Shown piece after piece: positions 37,759 through 51,820 of a stretch of DNA of 64,000 nt. This stretch comes from Portunus trituberculatus (Eukaryota; Arthropoda; Malacostraca; Decapoda; Portunidae). The first letter of the stretch is position 1, and the number at the start of each line of letters is the position of its first letter. The notes below the pieces were generated by a model that saw nothing but the letters and a program-made list of their open reading frames with translations, did no database searches and was not told where the DNA came from. The position numbers and the translations under genes were made by a program. The stretch is from assembly GCF_017591435.1 (NCBI RefSeq), contig NC_059278.1, positions 13,203,456 through 13,267,455 on the forward strand, in the 5' to 3' direction.

Positions 37759-37933
37759 ATTTGTGTGAACAGCTTCAGCATCACTGACCCAGACCAGAAT
37801 TCTATTGGCACAGGGGTGTACCTGGCAGGCTCCATATTTGATCATTCATGTGAACCTAATGCTTATGTGACATTTGACGGCAAGAGGTTGATCTGCCGTG
37901 CCCTAGTGGATTTCCCGACCCTTGACTGGACTA

Positions 37934-37935
<2 letters not shown>
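37759..37935 (+). CDS. SMYD3: SMYD3-like exon: SET catalytic core
   Basis: The exon has 59 codons in phase 0, acceptor TTCTGCAG. It reads ICVNSFSITDPDQNSIGTGV, then YLAGSIFDHSCEPNAYVTFD and GKRLICRALVDFPTLDWTK. SFSI and G-x-G-V-Y-L are the usual SMYD core strands. FDHSCEPNA is the SAM-binding motif, normally NHSCxPN, with Asp in place of the first Asn. The donor GTGTGT lies at the very start of a (GT)n microsatellite (37936-37977), an unusual splice environment. Confidence 0.95.

Positions 37936-37977
<42 letters not shown>
37936..37977. repeat. (GT)n microsatellite overlapping a splice donor
   Basis: About 21 GT units that begin as the intron's own GT donor after CTAAG. The intron is only 128 bp long. 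Confidence 0.95.
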
Positions 37978-37983
<6 letters not shown>

Positions 37984-38063
37984 CTTATTATGCAAAACAA
38001 GGTTATTTGTGTGGACAAATTAGGTCCAGCTTTTCATACTGGGTATGTTTTTGTTCTACTCAG

Positions 38064-38205
38064 CTTCGCATCAGCTATATAGACATCCTGAACTCAAGAG
38101 AGGAGCGTCAGGATGACCTGCTGCGCCGCTATTACTTCTTATGTGACTGTGTAAGATGCAGCCGCCCAGAATGGCCAGAAGAACAAGTGGGACCTGTGCG
38201 ATGCA
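38064..38205 (+). CDS. SMYD3: SMYD3-like exon: catalytic Tyr and post-SET
   Basis: The acceptor is CTACTCAG and the donor GTAAGT. It has 47 codons plus one base: LRISYIDILNSREERQDDLL, then RRYYFLCDCVRC. SYIDIL carries the conserved active-site Tyr (human SMYD3 has CYLDML there), and CDCVRC supplies post-SET zinc cysteines. It ends near VGPVRC in phase 1. Confidence 0.95.
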
Positions 38206-38374
38206 GTAAGTACATAATTTCTCAGCTGTCATTTTTCTCTTTATTTTTTCAGCTCCACCTATAATTTCCTCAATAATGTCACTGAAAAATTATTTTACTG
38301 ATGTAGTGTTCATAGATGTAGATATTGAAAGAAAATGTGATTGATTGAGAATTTGTAAATATTTCTGTCAACAG

Positions 38375-38743
38375 GTAATCCAAACTGCTTAGAAACTATT
38401 TTCATCTCTGAGGCTTTAGAACATCAGGAGCTTGAAGAGGATTCTGATAGTAAGAGTGTTTTTGTGAAAGATGATGTCAAAGGAAAAATGGACAACACCT
38501 TTCAGAATGCCTATTTAAATAATACTGGGAAAGTTCCCTTTGCTGAAGACTGCAGCTGGAATACTTATGAAGAAAAGAATTTTAATACAAACCACAAGGA
38601 ATTACTGGAAGAAGGAAAGAGTATGGCAATTATATGTTTCAAGTGTGGAACATCTAACCCGATGACGCCTGAACGAATCTCTATGTACCGCAGTGTTGCC
38701 AGTTACTGCAAAGAGCAGCTGGAACTCTGTAAAGATCACTACT
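38375..38743 (+). CDS. SMYD3: SMYD3-like exon: post-SET insert and C-terminal start
   Basis: The acceptor is TCAACAG. After completing a Ser codon the exon reads NPNCLETIFI, then ~75 acidic, low-complexity residues (EALEHQELEEDSDSKSVFVK) not present in the 428-residue human protein, then ICFKCGTSNP and ISMYRSVASYCKEQLELC. ICFKCG adds a CxxC. The donor is inferred as CACTACT/GTATCC, giving phase 1 and a Tyr at the joint. An alternative donor CTCT/GTAAAG at about 38728 would also be in phase and would drop five residues. Confidence 0.85.
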
Positions 38744-38785
38744 GTATCCTTTAGTAGCATACAGGCACTAGCTTAGCTTTTATCC

Positions 38786-38787
<2 letters not shown>

Positions 38788-38861
<74 letters not shown>
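38788..38861. repeat. (CA)n tract at LINE junction
   Basis: CA run that ends exactly where a truncated subfamily 1 LINE begins, 45 bp after the SMYD3-like exon. Confidence 0.95.
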
Positions 38862-38863
<2 letters not shown>

Positions 38864-40300
38864 GCCAGTGGAGTGGAAAAGAGCTGAGGTGGTTCCCATA
38901 TATAAGAGCGGAAGGAAGGAAGAACCTTTAAATTACAGACCGGTATCACCAACTAGTGTAATATGCAAGATGTGTGAAAAAGTAATAAAGAAGCAATGGA
39001 TTGAGTTTCTTGAAGACAACAAAATATTATCAAATAGCCAATTTGGTTTTAGAAAAGGTCGGTCATGTGTAACAAATTTATTGAATTTCTACTCTAGAAT
39101 AGTTGATAAAGTACAAGAGAGAGAGGGATGGGTTGACTGTATTTATTTAGATCTAAAAAAGGCATTTGATAAAGTGCCACATGAAAAATTACTATGGAAG
39201 TTAGAGGAGAAGGGTGGCTTAAAAGGAAGCACATTGAGATGGATGAAGAATTACTTAAGGGGGAGAAAAATAAGGACGATAGTTTAAGATATGAAGTCCA
39301 AGTGGAGAACAGTAGACAGCGGAGTGCCACAGGGTCAGTATTGGCACCAATACTTTTCTCGTATATATAAATGACATGCCAGAGGGAGTGAACAGCTACA
39401 TAAATCTGTTTGTGGACGATGCAAAACTGTGCAGAGTCATTAAACAAAAAGAGGATTGTGAAATACTACAGGAAGACTTAAACAAGATCTGGAAATGGAG
39501 CAAAAAAATGGGAGATGGAATTCAATGTGGACAAAAGCCATGTCATGGAAATGGGAAAAAGTGAAAGACGACCAGTGGGAATCTATAAGATGGGAGATGG
39601 AGTAGAACTAGAAAAAGTAAAAAAGGAAAAGGACTTGGGAGTGACAATGGAAGAAAATAATCAACCGGTAAGCCATATTGATAGAATTTTCAGAGAGACG
39701 TGTAATATGCTAAGGGATATTGGAGTAGCATTTCATTATATGGACAAGGAAATGATGAAGAAATTGACAAGTACTAAAATAAGACCTAGATTGAAATATG
39801 CAGGAGTTGTGTGGACTCCCTATAAAAAAATAAAAAAAAACACATAAGAAAATTAGAGACTACAAAAAATGGCTACAAGAATGGTTCCAGAATTTAAAGG
39901 GATGACATATGAGGAGAGACTAAAGGCTATGGATCTACCAACCTTGGAGCAGAGAAGAGAGAGAGGGGATCTGATACAAGTTTATAAATTGATTAATGGA
40001 ATGGATGAAGTGGATAATGAGAAACTGATCCTGAGAGAAGAATATGACTTTAGAAGCACAAGATCGCATAGTAAGAAACTAAGGAAGGGACGATGTCTGA
40101 GAGATGTTAAAAAATTTAGTTTCCGCAAAGATGTGTTGAGACTTGGAACAGTTTGAGTGAGGAAGTGGTGTCAGCAAAGAGTGTACATAGTTTTAAAGAA
40201 AAATTGGATAAGCGTAGATATGGAGACGGGACCACACGAGCATAAAGCCCAGGCCCTGTAAAACTACAACTAGGTAAATATAACTAGGTAAATAAATACA
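38862..40300 (+). mobile_element. CR1-like LINE, subfamily 1, 5'-truncated copy 4
   Basis: Frame 38862-39287 runs from VEWKRAEVVPIYKSGRKEEP through [21 protein letters not shown] stop follows (about 39286), then AVDSGVPQG with a frameshift, and LFVDDAKLCRV (FADD changed to FVDD) in 39376-39564. C-terminal frames are 39515-39847 and 39869-40156. It ends ACAACTAGGTAAATATAACT with the terminal unit partly repeated, then ACACACAAACACG leading straight into a SINE. Confidence 0.9.
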
Positions 40301-40310
40301 CACAAACACG

Positions 40311-40600
40311 CCCGGTAGCTCAGGGGTTAGAGCGCTGGTTTCATGAGCCAGAGGACCGGAATTCGGTTCCCCGGCCGGGTGGAGATATTTGGGTGTGTCT
40401 CCTTTCACGTGTAGCACCTGTTCACCTAGCAGTGAGTAGGTACGGGATGTAAATCGAGGAGTTGTGACCTTGTTGTCCCGGTGTGTGGTGTGTGCCTGGT
40501 CTCAGGCCTATCCGAAGATCGGAAATAATGAGCTCTGACCTCGTTCCGTAGGGTAACGTCTGGCTGTCTCGTCAGAGACTGCAGCAGATCAAACATTTAA
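40311..40600 (+). mobile_element. tRNA-derived SINE, complete copy 1
   Basis: The head CCCGGTAGCTCAGGGGTTAG has a D-arm/A-box (TAGCTCAGNGGTTAGAGCG). An anticodon-like stem-loop follows (CTGGTTTCATGAGCCAG, anticodon CAT), then a degenerate B-box (GGAATTCGGTTCCCC). The body runs GGAGATATTTGGGTGTGTCT to GCAGCAGATCAAACATTTAA and is followed by ACACACACAC. It lies between two LINE copies. Confidence 0.92.
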
Positions 40601-44757
<4,157 letters not shown>

Positions 44758-44767
44758 ACACACACAC

Positions 44768-45060
44768 ACCCGGTAGCTCAGTGGTTAGAGCGCTGGCTTC
44801 ACAAGCCAGAGGACCGGGGTTCGATTCCCCGGCTGGGTGGAGATATTTGGGTGTGTCTCCTTTCACGTCTAGCCCCTGTTCACCTGGCAGTGAGTAGGTA
44901 CGGGATGTAAATCGAGGAGTTGTAACCTTGTTGTCCCGGTGTGTGGTGTGTGCCTGGTCTCAGGCCTATCTGAAGATCGGAAATAATGAGCTCTGAGCTC
45001 GTTCCGTAGGGTAACGTCTGGCTGTCTCGTCAGAGACTGCAGCAGATCAAACAGTGAAAA
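44768..45060 (+). mobile_element. tRNA-derived SINE, complete copy 2
   Basis: The head CCCGGTAGCTCAGTGGTTAG carries the A box, then CTGGCTTCACAAGCCAG (perfect 5-bp anticodon stem, loop TTCACAA giving CAC, a valine-type anticodon), then a canonical B box GGTTCGATTCC. The body is shared with the copy at 40311. The tail is AAACAGTGAAAA then ACACACAC. It is not a genuine tRNA gene, because a conserved ~200-bp body is attached and the unit recurs. Confidence 0.93.
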
Positions 45061-45077
45061 ACACACACACACACACA
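45061..45077. repeat. (AC)n tract at SINE/LINE junction
   Basis: About eight AC units. The next LINE copy begins with AATTGACTGGTCCG. Confidence 0.9.
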
Positions 45078-46000
45078 ATTGACTGGTCCGTGGTATACCA
45101 GGAAAGGGATATGCAATTGAAATACGATAAATTTATGGATTTATATAAATCTGCTGTGAAAAAGTTTGCGTCATATCACAGAAAGAGGACTTTGAATAAT
45201 AAACAGTGGTTTAATAGAAATTGTGAAGAAGCAAAAAAGAACAAAGAAAAGGCATGGAAGAAACTTAAGAAAAACAGTGATGTATTATCAAGAGAAGTTT
45301 ACAAAACAGCAAGGAATATATATGTTGAAGTAAGGAGAACAGCACAAAAGGAATATGAACAGAGGGTGGTGGAAAACTGTGATAGTGATCCTAAAATGTT
45401 TTACAAATTCATAAATGGAAAACTAAATATAAGGGAGGCAATAGAAAAGGTAAAAAATGGGGAAGAAATATATCAGGATGCTAGAGATATAGCTGAAATT
45501 TTGAACGACAACTTCTGCAAAGTGTTTACAAAGGAGGAGCATTTTATAGGAGAAAGGCCTACAGAAATAAAGCAAATGCAGGACATCATGGTTACTAAGG
45601 AAGATGTAAGGAAAATTGTAAGCAATTTGGATATTAATAAATCAATGGGGCCTGATGGCATATCTGGGAGGTTGCTAAAAGAATGTAAGGATCAATTGTT
45701 GAAACCCATATTTGATATTGTGGAAACTTCCATACGAACAGGAATAGTCCCGAAAGAGTGGAAAAGAGCTGACATTGTGCCTATATATAAGAATGGAAGT
45801 AGAATGGAACCGTTAAATTATAGACCAGTATCGTTGACTAGTATATTGTGCAAGGTATGTGAAGAAGTAATTAAAGCTAAGTGGAGTGAGTATCTAGAAA
45901 GTGAAAACATTCTGAGTGAAAGGCAGTTTGGTTTCAGAAAAGGAAGATCGTGCGTATCCATCCAATTTATTATGTTTTTATTCAAGAGTGACTTGGCCTA
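45078..46000 (+). mobile_element. CR1-like LINE, subfamily 2, copy truncated at both ends
   Basis: A long frame (45054-46001, 315 codons, opening in the CA repeat) covers linker and RT fingers: IDWSVVYQERDMQLKYDKFM, SNLDINKSMGPDGISGRLLK, VPIYKNGSRMEPLNYRPVSL and LSERQFGFRKGRSCVS. It stops in the RT at a join with a different LINE near 46000. In this part there is no frameshift, so it is among the best preserved copies. Confidence 0.92.
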
Positions 46001-47622
46001 AACCCTCGGAAGGCTTATGGACCTGATGGGGTCCCTCCTATTGTTCTCAAAAACTGTGCTTCTGTGCTTGCACCTTGCCTGGCCAAACTCTTCCAACTTT
46101 GTCTATCGACTTGTACCTTTCCTTCCTGCTGGAAGTTCGCCTACATTCAGCCTGTTCCTAAAAAGGGTGACCGTTTTATCCTCAAACTACCGTCCTATAG
46201 CTTTAATCTCTTGCTTGTCTAAAGTTTTGAATCTATCCTGAATAGGAAGATTCTCAAACATCTGTCACTTCACAATCTTCTGTCTGATCGCCAGTATGGC
46301 TTCCGTCAAGGTTGCTCTACTGGTGATCTTCTGGCTTTCCTTACTGAGTCTTGGTCATCCTCTTTAGAGATTTCGTGAAACTTTTGCTGTTGCGTTAGAC
46401 ATATCAAAAGCTTTTGATAGAGTCTGGCATAAAGCTTTGATTTCAAAACTGCCCTCCTGCGGCTTCTATCCTTCTCTCTGCAACTTTATCTCAAGTTTCC
46501 TTTCCGACCACTCTATTGCTGCTGTGGTAGACGGCTACTCTTCTTCTCCTAAACCTATTAATAGTGGTGTTCCTCAGGGTTCTGTCCTGTCACCCACTCT
46601 CTTTCTATTATTCATTAATGACCTTCTTAACCAAACTTCTTGCCCTATCCACTCCTACGCTGATGACACCACCCTACATCTTTCCATGTTCTTTCAGAGA
46701 CGTCCAACCCTTCAGGAAATCAACAGATCACGTGGGGACGCCACGGAACGCCTGACTTCCGATCTTTCAAGATTTTCGATTGGGGCAGAGAAAATCTAGT
46801 AGTTTTCAATGCCTCAAAAACTCAATTCCTCCATCTATCAACTCGACACAACCTTCCAGACAACTATCCCCTCTTCAATGACACTCAACTGTGTCCCTCT
46901 TCCACAATGAATATCCTCGGTGTGTCCTTTGCTCATAATCTTAACTGGAAACTTCACATCTCATCTCTTGCTAAAACAGTTTCTATGAAATTAGGTGTTC
47001 TGAGGCGTCTCCGACAGTTTTTCTCGCCCCTCCAACTGCTTACTCTGTATAAGGGCCTTATCCGTCCCTGTATGGAGTACTCTTCGCATGTTTGGGGGGG
47101 TTCTAGTCACACAGCTTTGCTTGATAGGGTGGAATCGAAAGCTCTTTGTCTCATCAACTCCCCTCCTCTGACTAACTGTCTTCAGTCTCTTTCTCTCACC
47201 GAAATGTTGCATCCCTTTCTATATTTTATCGCTATTTTCATGGTAACTGTTCTACTGATCTTGCTAATTGCATGCCTCCCCTCCTCCTGCGGCCACGCTG
47301 CACAAGACCACCTTCTTCCTCTCATCCCTATTCTGTCCAACTCTCTAATGCAAGAGTTAACCAGTACGCTTAATCATTCACCCCTTTCACTGGTAAACTC
47401 TGAAACTCCCTCCCTGCATCTGTATTTCCGAATTCCTACAACTTGTCTTCTTTTAAGAGGGAGGTATCGAGGCATTTGCTCCCCTAATTCTGGCTGACAG
47501 TTTTGGCACTTTTTGAACTCTTTGGAGAGCCAGCGCTCAAGTGGGCCTTTTTCTAACTTTCTTTTTTTTTTGCCCCTGGCTGGCCCTCTTCCCTACGTAA
47601 AAAAAAGAAAAAAAAAAAAAGA
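46001..47622 (+). mobile_element. Jockey-type LINE B, 5'-truncated
   Basis: It begins with the block before the RT (RKAYGPDGVPPIVLKNCASV) and continues with [60 protein letters not shown] and HSYADDTTLHLSM (catalytic A-D-D intact). Stops and frameshifts lie near 46240, 46375 and 46798. The frame 46907-47497 covers the C-terminus (LYKGLIRPCMEYSSHVWGGS). The 3' end is CCCTACGT followed by an A-rich tail (47599-47621). Base composition (C/T-rich) differs sharply from the A/G-rich CR1-like copies. Confidence 0.92.
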
Positions 47623-50293
47623 GGTCGTGGAGGAGGCAAGAAATTAAAGAGTGACTTATACTAATATATATGGATTGTTATCAAGCATGTTGGAGGTTAG
47701 GGATTATTTGAAAGAGAAAAGGCCAGATGTAATGTGCATCGTTAAAACAAAACTAAGAGAGCAGATCTATGTTAACTTTAAGGAGGAGGGATATAATAGC
47801 TGGAGGAGAGACAGGAAGGATTAAGGGGGAGGAGGAGTGCTAATAATGGTTCGTGATTATATATGTGTGGAGGATGTGCAATATGGTGAGGATAAAGTAG
47901 AAGTAATGGGATTAAGTGCCTAGATAACTTGACATTAAGAGATAGAAGAATACTTGTATTTGGAGTCTTTAACTGTTTAAAAGTAAACTGGAGAGAGATG
48001 GAAGTAATGGACAGTGGAGCGAGGAAGTGTTACAGTTGACTATGGTTAATACAATGGATCAGTGGGTAGAGGGATCAACAAGGTACAGGGGGGGAGAAGA
48101 ACCATCATTTCTTTACATATTCACAAAGAAACCAGAGCCCTCTCCAATCATACAATACCTTAGTCCAATGGGAAGAAGTGATCATGTTACATTAGAGATG
48201 CAAAATCAGGAGGAAGATGGGATAAGTTAGAGATGACTACAGTGGAGAGATTAAATTATGCAAGAGTGGATTTTAAAAAATGAAGGATCTATTTTGCTGA
48301 TATTGAGTGGAGAAATATTATGTACAGAAGGACAGTACAAGGAAAATATGACATTTTCACAGAAATATAATGGAGTAAAAAAATTTGTACCCGTTTATAG
48401 AATTAAGAAAAAAAATACATGCTTGGTACAATGTTAGGTGCATACAAGCTAAAAAGGCAAAAGATAAAGCGTGGAAGACACTCATAAAGCAGAGAAATTA
48501 CTATAATAAAGGATGCCAGAAATCAATATTTTAGAGTAAGTAAGGAGAGAGAAAGAAGGAAACTTTGAGAAAGATGTGGTGAATAAAAGCAAAGATGAAC
48601 CCAAACTTTTCCACAAGTATATAAATGGCAAAACAAAGAACAAGGAAACATTATTGAAAAAATAATTAGAGAAGGGATGACACACCAAACAGAGAAGGAA
48701 ATGTGTGAAATAATGAATGAGAGCTTCAAAACTGTTCATTGCAGAAGATGATTTCACAGATCCTAATAGGACATTGCATTGCCAAGGATTACGGGAAATT
48801 GCAGTGCACAAAGAAGATACTGGAAGATTATTGGATAAGTTGGACGTCAGATAAGCAATGGGGCCAGATGGTGTATCAGGCTAGGTGTTAAAAGAATGTA
48901 AAGAACAACTATTGGATCCAGTTTGGGAAATAATTTTAAGTTCCACTAGAATGGAAGAGAGCCAACGTAATTCAAATATTTAAAGGAGGAAAGGCAACTG
49001 AACTACTAAACTACAGACCAGTGTCACTTAGAAATGTCTTGGCGAAGTTGTGTGAAATAATTATTAAAGAAAAATGGTTTAAATTTCTACAAGAGGAGCA
49101 AGTCACATCAAACAGACAATTTGGGTTCAGGACAGGACGGTCATGTGTATCAAACTTATTAAGCTTCTACTCAAGAGTTATTGCAGGACTGGAAAACAAA
49201 GATGGATGGCTGGACACAGTATACCTGGATATTAAAAAGGCTTTTGATGAAGTCCCACATGAAAGACTACTTTGCAAACTAGAGAACATTGGAGGACTGC
49301 AACGAACTTTGCTAGAATGGACAAGAGATTATTTGAAGGATAGGGAAATGAGAACTGTGATCAGAGAGTGCCACAAGGGTCAGTGTTAGTCTCCATTATG
49401 TTTCTAATTTATGTAAACGACATTCACATTGGGGTAAACAGTTATATAAATTTATTTGCTGATGATGCAAAGCTGCTAAGAGTTATCAATACCAAAGAGG
49501 ACTGTCTGTTGTTGCAAGAAGATATAAACAGGATCTATGAGTGGAGCAGGAAGTGAAAATTGGAGTTCAATGCCAGGAAATGTCACATAATGGAACTAGG
49601 AAAGAGTAAAAGAAGACGGGTATGGAACTATTTGATCGGAGAGGAAAAAATAATGAAGACTAAAGAGGAAAAAGATCCAGGAGTGATTATACAGGGAAAT
49701 CTGAGCTCCGAAAAACACATAAGCAAGATATTTGGATTATCATATAAAATGTTGATATAAGAGTGGCATTTTAACACATGGACTAAGATATGATGAAAAA
49801 AATCATCACAAGTATGATACATCCAAGGCTGGAATGTGCAGCAGTAGTATGGTCTCCAAGCTCTAAAAAGGATATAAGAAAATTGGAAAGGATACAGAAG
49901 ATTGCTATAAAGATGGTGTCAGAATTAAAGGACCTAACATATGAAGAACGACTGAAGGAAATGGGACCGTCAACCATAGAAAAGAACGTCGGGACCTAAT
50001 AACAATGTACAAGATAGTCAAGGACATTGAAAAGATAGACAAAGAAGACCTGGTGCTGTTGACAGAAGATGGCAGGACAAGAGAACATGAAAAGATCAGG
50101 ATGAGGCAGTATGTGAAGGATATTGGAAAATACCGTTTTCCACACAGAACGGTGGAAAAGTGTAATGCATTGGATAATGAAGTTGCTATAGCACATAATT
50201 TGCATAGCTTTAAGGAAAAATTAGATAAATGGAAACGTGGACACTGGACACTATGAGGCCTGCTCAAACCCTGTACAATACAACTAGGTAAAT
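47623..50293 (+). mobile_element. CR1-like LINE, subfamily 3, copy 2
   Basis: Endonuclease remnants at 47660-48230 (RDYLKEKRPDVMCIVKTKL-like) are followed by a decayed linker. RT frame 49021-49389 holds FLQEEQVTSNRQFGFRTGRS and WLDTVYLDIKKAFDEVPHER. Frame 49368-49556 holds MPQGSVLVSIMFLIYVNDIH and LFADDAKLLRV (intact FADD). Frames 49560-49760, 49790-49999 and 50005-50256 cover the thumb and C-terminus. It ends CCCTGTACAATACAACTAGG then TAAATTTCTCTC, a TC instead of a CA repeat. Confidence 0.9.
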
Positions 50294-50313
50294 TTCTCTC
50301 TCTCTCTCTCTCA
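50294..50313. repeat. (TC)n tract at LINE 3' end
   Basis: About ten TC units on the tail of a subfamily 3 copy. Confidence 0.9.
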
Positions 50314-50631
50314 AAATCAGATATAGGAAAGGCATGGAACTACAGAGATCAACCAACTGTTGTTTGCTATGTAGAGAAGCTTGTATATGTTGTCTATCAC
50401 ATTACTCTTAATATGTGGTTACCCTGTCAGCCTTTGGCTCAGTCCATACTAACCTCAGTGAGCTTTTACACCTTTCAGATCTGGCCCAGTGATCTTATGA
50501 GCAGGTATCATACCATTACCTTCTCTGCTTTACTAGCCAACAACTTTTTTTCTGCACTTTTCTAATATTATTACATATGATATTTCCACTTGTTCTCAGA
50601 TATTTCATAATTTTTTTCCATTTTTCTTCTA
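50314..50631 (+). other. SMYD3-like intron, no gene
   Basis: Pyrimidine-rich intron sequence with nothing recognised. Confidence 0.5.
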
Positions 50632-51117
50632 CAGTAAGCCCATGCACTTGGCGAATTAATTAGTCTGGCGAATAACGAGTTCTTTGTATCACATAAATAG
50701 CCTAAAAAAATGCCTCAATCATTATTTGGTCATTGCCAAAGTCCCTCTTTTGACCTTCACATATTAGAACACATGCACAAAACAGACTAATGCTTTCCTT
50801 GTCTGTACTCCCGTTTTCCACCCATTTCCCTCACCCACTTTCATCCTTGCTGCCACCACCATTGGGTACCACCTGTTGCGCTGGTAGAGGCCATGTTGGT
50901 GGTAAATCGCCAGAAATCGTTCCTACGCTAGCAGAACAGAGGTAGCACAAACAAAATGGTTGAAGGGGAACTCTCACACTGCATTCTGATGAGTTTAGAG
51001 AGAGGTCTGATGTCACAGGGGAGCTGTGTGGTTTGCCGTGTGGCCACCAGGGGACCGCCAAGTTTGCATTCAAATTACCAACCATGCACTCGGTGGTCCG
51101 TGATCACCCTACTGCCA
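50632..51117. mobile_element. Tigger-like MITE, 3'-truncated copy
   Basis: It opens CAGTAAGCCCATGCACTTGG and follows the copy at 32648 collinearly (shared GCGAATTAATTAGTCTGG, TGAGTTTAGAGAGAGGTCTGA-like block) with internal deletions. It breaks after CACCCTACTGCCA, so the right inverted end is absent. Confidence 0.85.
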
Positions 51118-51225
51118 GTGTTTCCTATTTCAGCTCCAAACAGTTGGTTTATGTATAAAAAAAAAACATATTGATCTCAACTTTTTAGTGTTGCAGTACT
51201 GCATAATCCTTAACTAGCCTTTAAG

Positions 51226-51388
51226 ACCTAGATCTGTGTGAGAAAGGGCTAGAAAGGGCAACAGGTGTGCTGCATGACAAGAACCTCCTCCTGGTGAAGC
51301 TCCGAGATGGTGCATTTGAAGCTTCTGTCTCTCTTGGGCATTGGGAAAAGGCTTCATGTTATGGAATATCTAATATTGAAGGTCTGAG
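51226..51388 (+). CDS. SMYD3: SMYD3-like exon: C-terminal helical domain, part 1
   Basis: The acceptor is weak (GCCTTTAAG). It is fixed by phase because an in-frame TAA lies just upstream. The exon completes a Tyr codon and reads LDLCEKGLERATGVLHDKNL, then FEASVSLGHWEKASCYGISN, ending EGL plus two bases before GTGAGT. The 'L-G-x-W-E-x-A-x-x-Y-G' pattern matches the TPR-like C-terminal lobe of SMYD2/SMYD3, which closes over the substrate cleft. Confidence 0.92.
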
Positions 51389-51561
51389 GTGAGTCACTGT
51401 TAGTCATTCAGTCAGCTGTTTCCATTGAAAGAATACAGGTGTTGCTATACATGTTTCTCTCTTTGTATTCAAAACTTGTTACAGAAACACTAGTAAGTCC
51501 ATCAGCAGTAATAGTGATCCCCATATGTCTACTAACTGCTAATAATTTTTTTTATCTACAG

Positions 51562-51820
51562 ACATTATTATGGGAAAAACCATCCCAGCCTTGGTATGGT
51601 TCTCCTCAAGTTGGGCAAAATCCTTGTTTATATCAATCGATGCTCTGAGGCAGTTGGTCATCTTTCCCAAGCAGAGAACATTCTGAGGGCAAGCCATGGC
51701 TCATCACATCCCCTCTACACACAGCAGTTGTTGCCACTTTTTGCCCAAGCAAGAGAAGAAATGCAGGAAGAGGCTGGAGGAAGGAAGATGAAGAGTATCT
51801 GTAGTGGGCCGGTAAGGTGA
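51562..51820 (+). CDS. SMYD3: SMYD3-like exon: C-terminal helical domain, last exon
   Basis: The acceptor is TATCTACAG. One base completes Arg, then HYYGKNHPSLGMVLLKLGKI, LVYINRCSEAVGHLSQAENI and LRASHGSSHPLYTQQLLPLF. It ends KMKSICSGPVR and TGA at 51818-51820. The 'HP-G/S-x-V-x-L-K-L-G-K' and 'THG-x-x-H-P-L' blocks match SMYD3-type C-termini (human ends shortly after the second). A strong donor-like GGGCCG/GTAAGG at about 51811 would let some transcripts splice past this stop. Confidence 0.93.

Noticed and set aside
44768..44840. A real tRNA-Val(CAC) gene
   Set aside because: The cloverleaf is good, but the same ~290-bp unit with a non-tRNA body occurs again at 40311 (with a different anticodon, CAT) and as a fragment at 27197, so it is a SINE head.
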